Numbered from the stretch's first letter, positions 8,831 through 17,988 are shown. The stretch: DNA of 64,000 nucleotides from Maribacter stanieri (GCF_900112245.1 NZ_FOYX01000001.1:1413856-1477855); one strand, 5' to 3'. The notes: generated by a model not told the origin, from the letters alone. Program-made: numbers and translations.

Positions 8831-10075
8831 CTTATGCCTATCAAAAACCAACGTTCCATTTTTCCAAACCATACATGGTTTTAGATTTCCTTGATAGTAT
8901 AGAATATCTTGGTAATTATCTGAGTGAAATACGGCTAGATCAGCTAAAAGTCCCGCTTCCAATTTTCCTCTGTCTTCTAGTTTCAATGCTGCTGCAGCTC
9001 TTAAAGTGATTCCTGCCAAGACCTCGGCATTTGTTAATTTTTGAAATGTTCCAAGAATACTGGCTTGGGTCAGTAAATCGCCCATTGGTGCAGAGCCAGG
9101 GTTGTGGTCACTCGCGATTGCAAGTGCCGCGCCTGCATCTAACAGTTTACGAGCTGGCGTAAAGTCGCACCCTAAGCCTATTGAAGCTCCTGGTAGTGCA
9201 ACAGAAATAGTATCGCTTTGTGCTAATAATGCTATTTCTGTATCTCCGCTTGCTTCTAAATGATCTGCGCTTATTGCATTAAACTCAACAGCTACTTTAC
9301 TGCCACCTGCAGAAAATTGGTCTGCATGCACGGCAATATCAAAATTCATTTCACTGGCTTTTGAAAAATATGCCTGTATATCATCCGCAGAAAAAGCACT
9401 TTGTTCTATAAAAGCATCAATACGGTGTGTTAGATTTTCTTCTTTAAGAATGGGGAACAGCTCCTCACTGATCATTTTTAAATATTCGATCTCTGAACCA
9501 TCAAAATCTTTGGGTAGCATGTGTGCCGCCAAGCATGTAGAAATTAATTCAGGCAATGCTTCATTATCGGCATTTTTAATAGCACGAAGCATTTTCAGCT
9601 CTTCTGCAACTGTTAGTCCGTAGCCGCTTTTAACTTCTAGGGTAGTCGTTCCATTTTTAAGATGACGATTGGCTCTTTTAATAGTGCTTTTGGTCAATTC
9701 TTCTAAGCTAGACTTCCTGGTTTGGGTAACGGTATCCCAAATTCCGCCACCCGCATGTGCAATTTCTAAATATGATTTTCCGGCATTTCGCATGGCGTAA
9801 TCTTTAGCGCGAGATCCGCCAAAACAAATATGGGTATGTGCATCAACGAAACCAGGTACACAAACGTGATTTCCTTTTAAAGGATGAATCTCTGCTTCTG
9901 GATATGCTATTTTTAAGTCCTCAAAATTACCTGTGGCTAAGATGAGGTTGTCTTCAATTAAAATTCCACCATCTTCAATAATTTCAAGTTCATGGTCAGA
10001 AATGGCTCCTTTAAGATTTATACCTGTCATTGGTATAATCTGTTTAAACGGACCTATTAGTGTTCTATTTTTCAT
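8828..10075 (-). CDS. hutI: Imidazolonepropionase
   Basis: This 415-residue amidohydrolase-superfamily enzyme opens the ring of 4-imidazolone-5-propionate to give N-formimidoyl-glutamate. The metal motif DAHTHICFGGSRA carries His80 and His82. Other family segments are LEVKSGYGL, the metal-site HADQFSAGG and ASDHNPGSAP with the conserved Asp. It starts 4 bp after the hutH stop codon on the same strand, so the two are surely co-transcribed. Confidence 0.97.
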   Translation of the reverse strand: MKNRTLIGPFKQIIPMTGINLKGAISDHELEIIEDGGILIEDNLILATGNFEDLKIAYPEAEIHPLKGNHVCVPGFVDAHTHICFGGSRAKDYAMRNAGKSYLEIAHAGGGIWDTVTQTRKSSLEELTKSTIKRANRHLKNGTTTLEVKSGYGLTVAEELKMLRAIKNADNEALPELISTCLAAHMLPKDFDGSEIEYLKMISEELFPILKEENLTHRIDAFIEQSAFSADDIQAYFSKASEMNFDIAVHADQFSAGGSKVAVEFNAISADHLEASGDTEIALLAQSDTISVALPGASIGLGCDFTPARKLLDAGAALAIASDHNPGSAPMGDLLTQASILGTFQKLTNAEVLAGITLRAAAALKLEDRGKLEAGLLADLAVFHSDNYQDILYYQGNLKPCMVWKNGTLVFDRHK

Positions 10076-10079
10076 ACAA

Positions 10080-11654
10080 CTAGTAGTTTTCGAACTCTTC
10101 TGAGTGTTTTGTTTTTAAAGATATGTTATGTTCTGCTTGAACACGATCTATTACTTTAAGTATTGTCTGATCTTTAATCATAGCAATACCCTTCTCAATA
10201 TCATCTGCAAAAACACGGTCTTTATCTGCAAAAGCAACATGTTCACGTACCGCATTATGTACTTCGTCTAGAAAAACACCGGATTTTAAAGGTTTTCTAA
10301 ATTCAAATGCTTGTGCTGCCGTTAATAGTTCAATTGCCAATATCTTCTCAACATTTCCAATAACCTGCAATGCTTTTCTACCACCAATAGACCCCATGCT
10401 TACATGATCTTCTTGACCTAGAGAAGTAGGAATACTATCTGCACTTGAAGGGAAACAAAGTCCTTTGTTTTCACTTGCCAATGCTGCAGTAGTATATTGC
10501 AAAATCATGTATCCGGAATTTATGCCGGTATCGTTCATCAATAATTTTGGCACTCCAGGACTATTTCCTTCTAAAGATAAATAAATACGTCTGTCCGAAA
10601 TGTTCCCGATTTCTGATGCGGCCAAACAGGCATAATCTAATGCCATAGCTAACGGTTGTCCATGAAAATTACCACCGCTAATGGTCAGTTCTTCATCAAT
10701 GATTACTGGATTGTCCGTCACTGAGTTTAATTCAACTTCTAATAATTCTTTAAGGTGTAACCAGGCAGTTCTTGATGCGCCATGAACTTGCGGAATGCAA
10801 CGAATAGAGTAGGGGTCTTGTACTTTTTCGCAATCTACATGCGCTTCCATAATCTCAGAGCCCTTCAGTAATTTTTTAACCCGTTTGGCTACATGTACGT
10901 TGCCTTTAAATGGACGAAGGGCATGCAGTTCATTGTAAAATGGTTTAACTGAACCTTGTAAACCTTCTATCATCATAGCACCAATAACATCTGCCTGTGC
11001 CAAAATTGAATGAAGTTGGGTAACTACTTTTACAGCATGTGCAGCTATAAATTGAGTTCCGTTAATAAGAGCAAGTCCTTCTTTTGGACCAAGTGCTATT
11101 GGTTCTAGTCCTGTCCGTTCAAAAAGTGTTTTCGTTGTAATGGTTTCGTTGTTATATTCCACTTTTCCCAGTCCAATAAGCGGTAGGAATAAATGGGAAA
11201 GCGGCGCTAAATCTCCCGATGCACCAACTGATCCTTGAGAAGGTACTACCGGAATAGCATTATTATCGATATGCCAGATAATTCTATTTAAGGTTTTTAA
11301 TGCGATACCCGAATAACCTTTTGCCAATGATTGCGCTTTAAGTATTAGCATCAATTTGGCGATATCTTTTGTTATTGGGTCACCAACACCTACACTATGA
11401 CTTTGAAGTATGTTGATCTGTAGAATATTGGTTTCTGATTTTGAAATCTTAGTCGTACATAAGGGTCCAAAGCCAGTATTAATGCCGTAAACAGGATGCC
11501 CCTTGTCTACTATATTCTGCACAATTTCCCAGCTTTTGGTTATTTTATGTTCAGTAGTTTCAGACAGCACAGTAGATAAATTACCATTAACAATCTGCAT
11601 GGCCTTACCTGCGGTTAGCCAATCTTCACCTAATTTAAAAGACTGCACGTTCAT
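10080..11654 (-). CDS. hutH: Histidine ammonia-lyase
   Basis: The first enzyme of histidine catabolism deaminates L-histidine to urocanate. The MIO cofactor triad Ala145-Ser146-Gly147 is clear within GSVGASGDLAPLSHL. The catalytic-loop Tyr56 lies in VYGINTGFGPL, and QDSYS-like and GNFHG motifs follow further on. The length of 524 residues is normal. It is the first gene of the leftward hut operon, and its promoter must lie in the 84-bp gap shared with the divergent LysR gene. Confidence 0.97.
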   Translation of the reverse strand: MNVQSFKLGEDWLTAGKAMQIVNGNLSTVLSETTEHKITKSWEIVQNIVDKGHPVYGINTGFGPLCTTKISKSETNILQINILQSHSVGVGDPITKDIAKLMLILKAQSLAKGYSGIALKTLNRIIWHIDNNAIPVVPSQGSVGASGDLAPLSHLFLPLIGLGKVEYNNETITTKTLFERTGLEPIALGPKEGLALINGTQFIAAHAVKVVTQLHSILAQADVIGAMMIEGLQGSVKPFYNELHALRPFKGNVHVAKRVKKLLKGSEIMEAHVDCEKVQDPYSIRCIPQVHGASRTAWLHLKELLEVELNSVTDNPVIIDEELTISGGNFHGQPLAMALDYACLAASEIGNISDRRIYLSLEGNSPGVPKLLMNDTGINSGYMILQYTTAALASENKGLCFPSSADSIPTSLGQEDHVSMGSIGGRKALQVIGNVEKILAIELLTAAQAFEFRKPLKSGVFLDEVHNAVREHVAFADKDRVFADDIEKGIAMIKDQTILKVIDRVQAEHNISLKTKHSEEFENY

Positions 11655-11701
11655 AGCTTTCTGCTTTCATTATTTAAATTAAAATTAATAACTATTTTTA
11701 A

Positions 11702-11710
11702 TACCTGGTA
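11702..11710. promoter_or_regulatory. Small palindrome between hutH and lysR, possible operator
   Basis: TACC-T-GGTA is a 9-bp palindrome midway in the 84-bp divergent promoter region. It is short enough to be chance, but the position suits a LysR-type regulator acting on both genes. Confidence 0.25.
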
Positions 11711-11738
11711 ATATCAATTTTGTCATCAATCCATAACT

Positions 11739-12641
11739 ATGAGTAATCAAATAGAATTACGTCATCTTACTTATTTTCTAGCGGTAGCGCAAGAATTACA
11801 CTTTAGAAAGGCTGCAGAAAAGTTGTTTATATCACAACCCGGACTAAGTAGACAGATCAAGCAAATGGAAGATATTCTCGAAACCCAATTGTTTGAACGA
11901 AATAAGAAAAAAGTGGCGTTAACACCCGCCGGACATTATTTAAAAACTGAGGTGGAATATATATTCAACCATCTTGAAAAGGTAGAACGGCAATTGAAAT
12001 TAGTGGGTGATGGAAATAGCGGGGAATTAAGAATTGGATTTTTAGGTTCTGCAATGCAACAGGTGATACCACAATTATTATTACAGATAAAGGAAAACTA
12101 TCCTAAGGTAAAAACATCTTTGGAAGAACTATCTAATTTTGCTCAAGTGGATGGGGTTTTAAATGATCAGTTAGATATGGGTTTTGTACGTGTATCAAGA
12201 GTTCCTAGTACTTTAGAAATGAAAACGGTATTTACCGATACCTTTTCATTGGTTTTACCAGAAAGATATCCAATACTTACAAGAGAATTTGAAGGAATGC
12301 ATCAATTCGCAAATGATGATTTTATATTGTTCAGTCAGGCATATAGTCCGTTGTACTATGAAACCATTATAAGTATTTGTAAGGATGCAGGTTTTGCTCC
12401 TAAAATATCACATAAATCTGTACATGCCCATACTATCTTTAAATTGGTTGAGAACCATATGGGAATAGCCATTGTACCCACTTCTTTGCAAAACGGATTT
12501 CAAATGCGGGTGAAATTTATTGAGCTTAAGAATATACCTCAGCGCGCAGAATTATCTGTTATTTGGAAAAAAGAACATACAAATCCTGTTCTAAAGAACT
12601 GCATGGAGCTACTTTTAGATGAAAAGAACAGTTATTTATAA
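11739..12641 (+). CDS. LysR-family transcriptional regulator, probable hut regulator
   Basis: This 300-residue LysR-type regulator starts with the classic winged HTH (LRHLTYFLAVAQELHFRKAAEKL, then ISQPGLSRQIKQME). It continues with a substrate-binding domain of the periplasmic-protein type (about residues 90-290). It is divergent from hutH with an 84-bp shared promoter region, the usual arrangement for a LysR regulator and its target. It is therefore a good candidate for histidine- or urocanate-responsive control of the hut operon. The effector is inferred, not shown. Confidence 0.93.
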   Translation: MSNQIELRHLTYFLAVAQELHFRKAAEKLFISQPGLSRQIKQMEDILETQLFERNKKKVALTPAGHYLKTEVEYIFNHLEKVERQLKLVGDGNSGELRIGFLGSAMQQVIPQLLLQIKENYPKVKTSLEELSNFAQVDGVLNDQLDMGFVRVSRVPSTLEMKTVFTDTFSLVLPERYPILTREFEGMHQFANDDFILFSQAYSPLYYETIISICKDAGFAPKISHKSVHAHTIFKLVENHMGIAIVPTSLQNGFQMRVKFIELKNIPQRAELSVIWKKEHTNPVLKNCMELLLDEKNSYL

Positions 12642-12720
12642 TAGATTATTTTAATAATTATCTAACACCATTTTAGATGGTTAAGGTTTAATTTTACATG
12701 AATCGAGAAAAAGATAACAA

Positions 12721-13278
12721 ATGATATTTGATATAATAAAGAAGAGACGTTCCGTGTTTCCGGTACAATACAATGATAGCCCTATTGCAAAAGAGGATAT
12801 TGAAAAAGTATTGGAAGCAGGTAATTGGGCACCCAACCATAAGTGTACAGAACCATGGCGTTTTAAGGTAATACAAGGTGATGCTAAAAAAAGATTAGGT
12901 ATTTTCCTATCTAAGAAGTATGAGGAATTGGACCCAAAGCCAAAGGCTATGAAGGTTAAAAAACTTCAAGAGAATCCGCAAATGGCAAGTGCTATAATTG
13001 CAATTTGCATGCAAAGAGACCCTAAAGAATCTTTACCAGAATGGGAAGAAGTAGCAGCGGTAGCTATGGCAGTTCAAAACATGTGGTTACAATGTACTGA
13101 AATGGGTATTGGATCGTATTGGTCTTCACCGGGACTCATAAAATATATGGATGAATTTTTGAGTCTTAACGAAGGCGAAAAATGCCTTGGTTTTTTCTAC
13201 ATGGGCAATTTTGATGGCGAATTAACTGAGGGTAAACGAGAGCCAATTGCATCTAAAACAGAATGGATAACCGAGTAA
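12721..13278 (+). CDS. Nitroreductase-family protein
   Basis: The 185-residue protein has the FMN-binding nitroreductase fold. The N-terminal KKRRSVFPVQY supplies phosphate-binding arginines. EAGNWAPNHKCTEPWRF is the central FMN loop, and MGIGSYWSSP sits near the C-terminal half. It resembles the YdjA-type minimal nitroreductases. It would reduce nitro compounds or other oxidised substrates with NAD(P)H, but the physiological substrate is unknown. It faces the DUF456 gene convergently with a 2-bp gap. Confidence 0.92.
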   Translation: MIFDIIKKRRSVFPVQYNDSPIAKEDIEKVLEAGNWAPNHKCTEPWRFKVIQGDAKKRLGIFLSKKYEELDPKPKAMKVKKLQENPQMASAIIAICMQRDPKESLPEWEEVAAVAMAVQNMWLQCTEMGIGSYWSSPGLIKYMDEFLSLNEGEKCLGFFYMGNFDGELTEGKREPIASKTEWITE

Positions 13279-13280
13279 GT

Positions 13281-13796
13281 TTAATTAAAGTAAGGAAATA
13301 AGGCATTACTATGTTCCCAAGCTTTTGAAATGAATAAGCCTAGAAAAACTATGGCTACCATAAATTTCAAAAATGTACCCGTTAAGAATCCTAAAAAAGA
13401 ACCAAAAGCCGCTTTCGTAGCGGTTTTTTTGTCCGCCTTATTTAATAATTCTCCTACTAAAGCACCCACAAAAGGCCATATAATAATTCCGAATGGCCCT
13501 AGTACAGGAAATATTAAGGCAACCAACAATCCTACGGTGGTGCCAATAACTCCCGCCTTTGTGCCTCCAAATTTCTTGGTTCCTATAGCTGGTATTACGT
13601 AATCTAGTCCAAAGACTATTAAAGCAATGGCAAGGGTAATGCCCAAGAATGTCCAATTCATGGTAATTGCACTGGTAGAGTACAACAAAAGTAAACCTAC
13701 CCAACTAATTGGTGGCCCAGGTAACACTGGTAAGAAGCTTCCTAAAATGCCTACGAGCATTAAAATGAATCCTAGAACTAATAAAAATATATCCAT
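13281..13796 (-). CDS. DUF456 family membrane protein
   Basis: The 171-residue protein is almost entirely hydrophobic, with about four membrane segments rich in glycine. The start (FILMLVGILGSFLPVLPGPPISWVG) and the glycine-rich KFGGTKAGVIGTTVGL region are typical of the DUF456 family. No biochemical function is known for it. A divergent BlaI-type gene lies 144 bp away, but there is no reason to link them functionally. Confidence 0.88.
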   Translation of the reverse strand: MDIFLLVLGFILMLVGILGSFLPVLPGPPISWVGLLLLYSTSAITMNWTFLGITLAIALIVFGLDYVIPAIGTKKFGGTKAGVIGTTVGLLVALIFPVLGPFGIIIWPFVGALVGELLNKADKKTATKAAFGSFLGFLTGTFLKFMVAIVFLGLFISKAWEHSNALFPYFN

Positions 13797-13884
13797 TGTA
13801 AAATTTAACTATTGCCTATAAGACTAATATAGGTTGCATTTGTTACATAGACATCAATCAAACATAACTTTTTCAACTATAAAA

Positions 13885-13938
13885 TTAGTTTAAACTAAAT
13901 ATTTAGTTATATTTGAACATCAAACTAAAAGATTAGTT
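13885..13938. promoter_or_regulatory. BlaI-type operator array over the blaI/M56 promoter
   Basis: Three palindromes lie here: TTAGTTTAAACTAA (13885-13898), AACTAAATATTTAGTT (13893-13908) and AACTAAAAGATTAGTT (13923-13938). The last two share AACTAA-N4-TTAGTT and sit exactly 30 bp apart. They flank and abut a -7 box TATATTTG (13908-13915). The final site ends 2 bp before the ATG, so bound repressor would block transcription. BlaI/MecI repressors bind dyads of this size, so autoregulation is the likely reading. Confidence 0.7.
13908..13915 (+). promoter_or_regulatory. Putative -7 promoter box of the first blaI/M56 operon
   Basis: TATATTTG matches TAnnTTTG and lies between two palindromic operators, 26 bp before the blaI-like ATG. 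Confidence 0.6.
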
Positions 13939-13940
13939 GA

Positions 13941-14303
13941 ATGAAACAGTTGACAAAAGCAGAGGAAGAAGTAATGATCGTGTTGTGGGAATTACAGAAA
14001 TGTAACGTAGCATCGATTATTGAAAAATTACCTGAACCGAAACCAGCATATAATACCGTTTCTACAATTGTTCGGATTTTGGAGAGCAAGGGTTTTGTGG
14101 ATCATGAACAGTTAGGGAAAGGGTATTTGTATTTCCCCTTGGTAATGAAATCAGATTACAGTAATCAGTCTATAAATAAACTGGTAGATGGCTATTTTCA
14201 AGGCTCTTTTAAGAGTATGGTTTCTTTTTTTATGAAGAAAAATGATATGAGTCTTTCTGAATTGGAGTCGGTATTGAATGAAATTAAAAAGGAAAAACCA
14301 TGA
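13941..14303 (+). CDS. BlaI/MecI/CopY-family transcriptional repressor (copy 1)
   Basis: This 120-residue winged-helix repressor starts MKQLTKAEEEVMIVLWEL and has the YNTVSTIVRILESKGFVDHE recognition region typical of BlaI/MecI. The C-terminal part is a dimerisation helix with the usual protease-sensitive linker region. Its stop overlaps the ATG of the M56 gene by 4 bp (ATGA), a translationally coupled pair. In the known Bla/Mec systems, the M56 protein senses a signal and causes cleavage of the repressor. Here no beta-lactamase is nearby, so the signal is probably different. Confidence 0.93.
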   Translation: MKQLTKAEEEVMIVLWELQKCNVASIIEKLPEPKPAYNTVSTIVRILESKGFVDHEQLGKGYLYFPLVMKSDYSNQSINKLVDGYFQGSFKSMVSFFMKKNDMSLSELESVLNEIKKEKP

Positions 14304-15766
14304 TACAGTATATTTTGGAGTGCATCGCCTTTCAGCTACTTTTCTTGGTTATTTATGACTTTTTTCTAAAGAAGGAAACCTTTTTTCAATGGAACAGAGT
14401 GTATTTGATCGGAACCTTTGTTTTGTCTTTGATTTTACCATGGGTAAAAATAGAAGCTTTTAAGCAGCAAGTGCCACAAACATTTGCGCGGTATCCTGAA
14501 TATTTATGGGGATTGCAAAACGAAGCAGTTGTAGTTGATAGTAATGATGCAACGTGGTGGAATGTTACTTGGCAAGAGGGTATTCTTTATGGTGGAATGC
14601 TATTGGCATTACTGCTTTTTGGTTTAAAAATTAGACAATTATATCTCTTGAGAAAAAGCGGGGAGAAAGTTATATATCCCTTATTTACCCAAATAGTAAT
14701 AACAAATAGTAACATTGCTTTTTCATTCTTTAAATCCATTTTCATTGGAGATAAAGTATTGAAGATGAAACATGATACTATTATAGCCCATGAATTGGTA
14801 CATATAAAACAAAGGCATACGTACGACTTGTTGTTCTTTGAGTTTATGCGAATTGTAGGCTGGTTTAATCCGCTAGTGTATGTATATCAAAATCGTATTT
14901 CAGAATTACATGAGTTTATTGCCGATGCTCAAGTATCAAAAGAACATAAATCCGATCATTATGAGCAGTTATTAGCTCAAGTATTTCAAACAGAACATAT
15001 ATCATTCATCAATCAATTTTTTACACAATCATTAATCAAAAAACGAATAATCATGTTACAAAAATCAAAATCAAAAAAAGTATGGCAGTTGAAGTATTTA
15101 CTATTAGTGCCTATGGTGTTAGGGATGTTGTTGTATACTAGTTGTGAAGTTGACCCTAAATCTGATAGTAAAGAAACAATCGATAGTACTAGTTTAAAAT
15201 CAAGTTTAGAATTTTCTTATGCCGTTGTTGACGAAGCCCCAATTTTTCCTGGGTGTGAAGATGCAGACGATAAACGAGCTTGCTTTAATGAAAAAATACA
15301 AAAGCATATTAGTAAACATTTTAATTATCCGCAGGCTGCTCAAGATGCTAATATAGAGGGTAGGGTAAATGTTATGTTCAATATAAATTCTGAGGGAATT
15401 ATAGAGAATATTAAACTGCGAGGCCCAGATAAATTACTCGAAGATGAGGTTGAACGTATTATTAAAAGATTACCAGAAATGACACCTGGGAAACATAAAG
15501 GTAAAGCTGTGAACGTGCCTTTTTCGATTCCGGTTCAATTTCAATTACAAGAGGATAATACTGCGAATATGGTTTCTGAAATTTCAGATGATACGGAAAT
15601 GGAGCCATTGTACTATGTTAATGATAGAAAAATTACTAAACTAGAAATGGAAGCTATTGATCCAAATACTATAGAAAGTATTTTTATTCTTAAAGACCAA
15701 AAAGCAATAGATAAATATGGTGAAGAAGGTAGAAATGGAGTAGTTGAAATTAGAATTAAAAAGTAA
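14300..15766 (+). CDS. M56 (BlaR1-like) membrane metallopeptidase fused to TonB_C and plug-like domains
   Basis: The 488-residue protein has N-terminal membrane segments (about 1-50 and 93-110) and the zinc motif His164-Glu-Leu-Val-His168. A further hydrophobic segment lies near 260-280. Instead of a penicillin-binding sensor, the C-terminus has a TonB_C-like domain (about 310-415: CFNEKIQKHI, RVNVMFNI, VPFSIPVQFQL). It ends in a short segment like the TonB-receptor plug end (DKYGEEGRNGVVEIRI). This layout is typical of Bacteroidota M56 proteins whose ligand is unknown. It is coupled to the blaI gene and leads into TPR and lipoprotein genes. Confidence 0.9.
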   Translation: MIQYILECIAFQLLFLVIYDFFLKKETFFQWNRVYLIGTFVLSLILPWVKIEAFKQQVPQTFARYPEYLWGLQNEAVVVDSNDATWWNVTWQEGILYGGMLLALLLFGLKIRQLYLLRKSGEKVIYPLFTQIVITNSNIAFSFFKSIFIGDKVLKMKHDTIIAHELVHIKQRHTYDLLFFEFMRIVGWFNPLVYVYQNRISELHEFIADAQVSKEHKSDHYEQLLAQVFQTEHISFINQFFTQSLIKKRIIMLQKSKSKKVWQLKYLLLVPMVLGMLLYTSCEVDPKSDSKETIDSTSLKSSLEFSYAVVDEAPIFPGCEDADDKRACFNEKIQKHISKHFNYPQAAQDANIEGRVNVMFNINSEGIIENIKLRGPDKLLEDEVERIIKRLPEMTPGKHKGKAVNVPFSIPVQFQLQEDNTANMVSEISDDTEMEPLYYVNDRKITKLEMEAIDPNTIESIFILKDQKAIDKYGEEGRNGVVEIRIKK

Positions 15767-15769
15767 TAA

Positions 15770-16909
15770 GTGAAGCACCTTATTTTTTCAATTCTACTAT
15801 TGTTAATGTTTAAAGCCGAAGCGCAATCTTCGGCTTTAGCTGTTGCAGATAGTTTATACACCATTGGTAATTATTCAAATGCAATTAATGAGTATTCTAA
15901 AGTTGGCGGACTTTCTTCTGCCCTTCAAATTGCAAGAAGTTACAACGCTATTGGTAATTATGAAAAAGCTATTACGCAATACCAATATGTAGTTGGAGAA
16001 GATGTTGAACATCAACTCGCTCAATTTGAACTCGGAAAATTACTGCTGAAAGTAAAAAAATTTGAAGAAGCAAAATCTGTTTTTACTGATTTATCAATTC
16101 TCAATGAAGGCAATCCTGAATTTCAATATTACTTAGGCGAAGCTTATAAAGAACTAAATAAAGCAGATGAGAGTCTAGTTCATTATAAAAATGCTGTAAG
16201 CTTAGATAGTACCCATCTTAGAAGTTTGTTTCAGCTTTCTAAATACTATACCATTAAGCAAGAGCGAGACAAGGCCTTAAAGTACATAATGCAGGGTTTA
16301 GATTATTATGAGAATGATGTATCCCTCATAAATTTGCATGCACTTGTTCTTTTTAATGATTTTCAATTCGAGAAGGCAATTCCACTATTTGAACAAGTTT
16401 TAGAACTAGGGGAAGACAAGGACTATGTTTATCAGAAATTGGGTTATTCTTATAATAAGAATTGGGAGTTCGAGAAAGCAAAGCAAACTTATAAGGTGTT
16501 GTTGAATAGAGATGATACCAATTCACAAACCTATTTTGATTTGGCTAGCGTTTATCAAAAGGAGAACAAATTAGATAGTGCCAAGATTTTTATCAATAAG
16601 GCAATGGATGCTCAAAAGCCGATTTTTGTACAAGGTTATATTGAATTAGCGGGTATAGCCCATCAGCAGAAAGATTTAAAAACAGCATTGAAATTTTACC
16701 AAATGGCTCATCAAGAAGATAAGTCAGACGCTCGTATTTATTATAATATTATAACGGTGTACGATCAATTAGGTTCTGATCTTGGTAAGAAGTTGACGTA
16801 TTATCAGAATTTTCTAAAGCAATATCCTAATGAGCATCCATTCTATTATGAAACTGCTAGAAAACGAATCTCAGAATTAAAGGAGGAAATCCATTTTAGC
16901 AAAGAATAA
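15770..16909 (+). CDS. Exported tetratricopeptide-repeat protein
   Basis: The 379-residue protein starts with a GTG 3 bp after the M56 stop and has a signal peptide of about 19 residues (LLLLMFKAEAQ). The remainder is made of TPR-type helical pairs, for example NYEKAITQYQYVVG, KFEEAKSVFTDLS and NEDKADES-like units, about nine repeats in all. TPR arrays mediate protein-protein contacts. Tight spacing puts it in the blaI-M56 operon, so it probably acts in the periplasm with the signalling pair or with its target. Confidence 0.88.
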   Translation: MKHLIFSILLLLMFKAEAQSSALAVADSLYTIGNYSNAINEYSKVGGLSSALQIARSYNAIGNYEKAITQYQYVVGEDVEHQLAQFELGKLLLKVKKFEEAKSVFTDLSILNEGNPEFQYYLGEAYKELNKADESLVHYKNAVSLDSTHLRSLFQLSKYYTIKQERDKALKYIMQGLDYYENDVSLINLHALVLFNDFQFEKAIPLFEQVLELGEDKDYVYQKLGYSYNKNWEFEKAKQTYKVLLNRDDTNSQTYFDLASVYQKENKLDSAKIFINKAMDAQKPIFVQGYIELAGIAHQQKDLKTALKFYQMAHQEDKSDARIYYNIITVYDQLGSDLGKKLTYYQNFLKQYPNEHPFYYETARKRISELKEEIHFSKE

Positions 16910-16951
16910 ACTCATCAAAAAAATCGTAATTTCACCAGTAGAACAGGTGTA

Positions 16952-17428
16952 ATGAAACGATTAATTTACTTTCTTCTTTTTTTAGGTGTTAGTTCTTGTT
17001 CGTTTTTTGAATCTCAACAAAAACGAACCCAAGAACAGATCGATGAAAAAATGCTCGGTATTGATTGGAGTACTGTAGATTCATATCCGTTGTTCGATTC
17101 TTGTGACGAAGGGGTTACTAAAGACGAGCAAAAAAAATGCTTTGAAGAAACTTTGGCGTCTCATTTTCAAGAAACTTTAAGCGAGTTTGAATTTACGCTT
17201 ACCGATAAAGAGAGTGAGATTGTAGAAGTTATTTTTGTAATTGATACCATGGGTAGAATCAATGTCATTAATATTGAAAAAGATGCGTCTGTATTAACCC
17301 AAATGCCAGAATTTGATGGTGTTATTACGCAAAGTTTAAAGAATCTTCCTAAACTTGCACCCGCTATAAAACAAGCAATTCCGGTGAATACCAAATACCG
17401 GATTCCTGTTCAATTAAAAACAAACTAA
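16952..17428 (+). CDS. Lipoprotein with TonB_C-like domain
   Basis: This 158-residue protein has a lipoprotein signal (FLLFLGVSSC, with Cys16 the likely lipidated residue). The mature part resembles the C-terminal domain of the M56 protein two genes upstream. Both show a CDE/CED motif followed by KKCFEETL or RACFNEKI, then VIFVIDTMGRINV or VMFNINSEGIIEN, and both end RIPVQL or SIPVQF. The shared domain suggests duplication within one operon and a common partner. Its start is 43 bp after the TPR gene. Confidence 0.78.
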   Translation: MKRLIYFLLFLGVSSCSFFESQQKRTQEQIDEKMLGIDWSTVDSYPLFDSCDEGVTKDEQKKCFEETLASHFQETLSEFEFTLTDKESEIVEVIFVIDTMGRINVINIEKDASVLTQMPEFDGVITQSLKNLPKLAPAIKQAIPVNTKYRIPVQLKTN

Positions 17429-17433
17429 GCACT

Positions 17434-17988
17434 TTGGCGAACGAGAAAATAATATTGGGTATTGACCCAGGTACTACTATTATGGGTTTCGGACTCATAA
17501 AAGTGGTAGGTAAAAAGATGGAGTTTATTCAAATGAACGAACTACTACTTCAAAAATATAGCGATCCATACACCAAACTAAAGCTCATATTTGAGCGTAC
17601 CATTGAGTTAATTGACACCTATCACCCAGATGAGATTGCAATAGAAGCACCTTTTTTCGGTAAAAACGTACAGTCTATGCTCAAACTAGGTAGGGCGCAA
17701 GGGGTTGCCATGGCAGCAGGGTTATCACGACAAATACCAATTACAGAATACTTACCCAAAAAAATTAAAATGGCGGTTACAGGTAATGGAAACGCCAGTA
17801 AAGAACAAGTGGCAAAAATGCTACAAAGCGTATTGGGTTTAAAAACATTGCCAAAGAACTTGGATAGTACAGACGGTCTAGCTGCTGCCGTTTGTCATTT
17901 TTATAATGAAGGTAGGGTTGAGATAGGTAAAAGTTATACTGGTTGGGATGCATTTGTAAAGCAAAATGAGAAAAGAGTTAAAAAATAG
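17434..17988 (+). CDS. ruvC: Crossover junction endodeoxyribonuclease RuvC
   Basis: The 184-residue resolvase cuts Holliday junctions with RuvAB. The four acidic active-site residues are visible: Asp11 in GIDPGT, Glu71 in IAIEAPFFG, and Asp144 and Asp147 in LDSTDGLA. The start is a TTG (17434), 5 bp after the lipoprotein stop. No ATG occurs before GIDPGT in frame, so TTG is required. ruvA and ruvB are not in this window. Confidence 0.96.
   Translation: MANEKIILGIDPGTTIMGFGLIKVVGKKMEFIQMNELLLQKYSDPYTKLKLIFERTIELIDTYHPDEIAIEAPFFGKNVQSMLKLGRAQGVAMAAGLSRQIPITEYLPKKIKMAVTGNGNASKEQVAKMLQSVLGLKTLPKNLDSTDGLAAAVCHFYNEGRVEIGKSYTGWDAFVKQNEKRVKK

Noticed and set aside
13330-13602. Plus-strand ORF opposite DUF456
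   Set aside because: It is antisense to a well-supported membrane protein and is repetitive in Lys/Pro only because of that; no own promoter or conserved motif.
13941-15766. A beta-lactam resistance operon
   Set aside because: BlaI/M56-like genes are present, but no beta-lactamase or PBP2a is linked and the M56 ectodomain is TonB_C-like.
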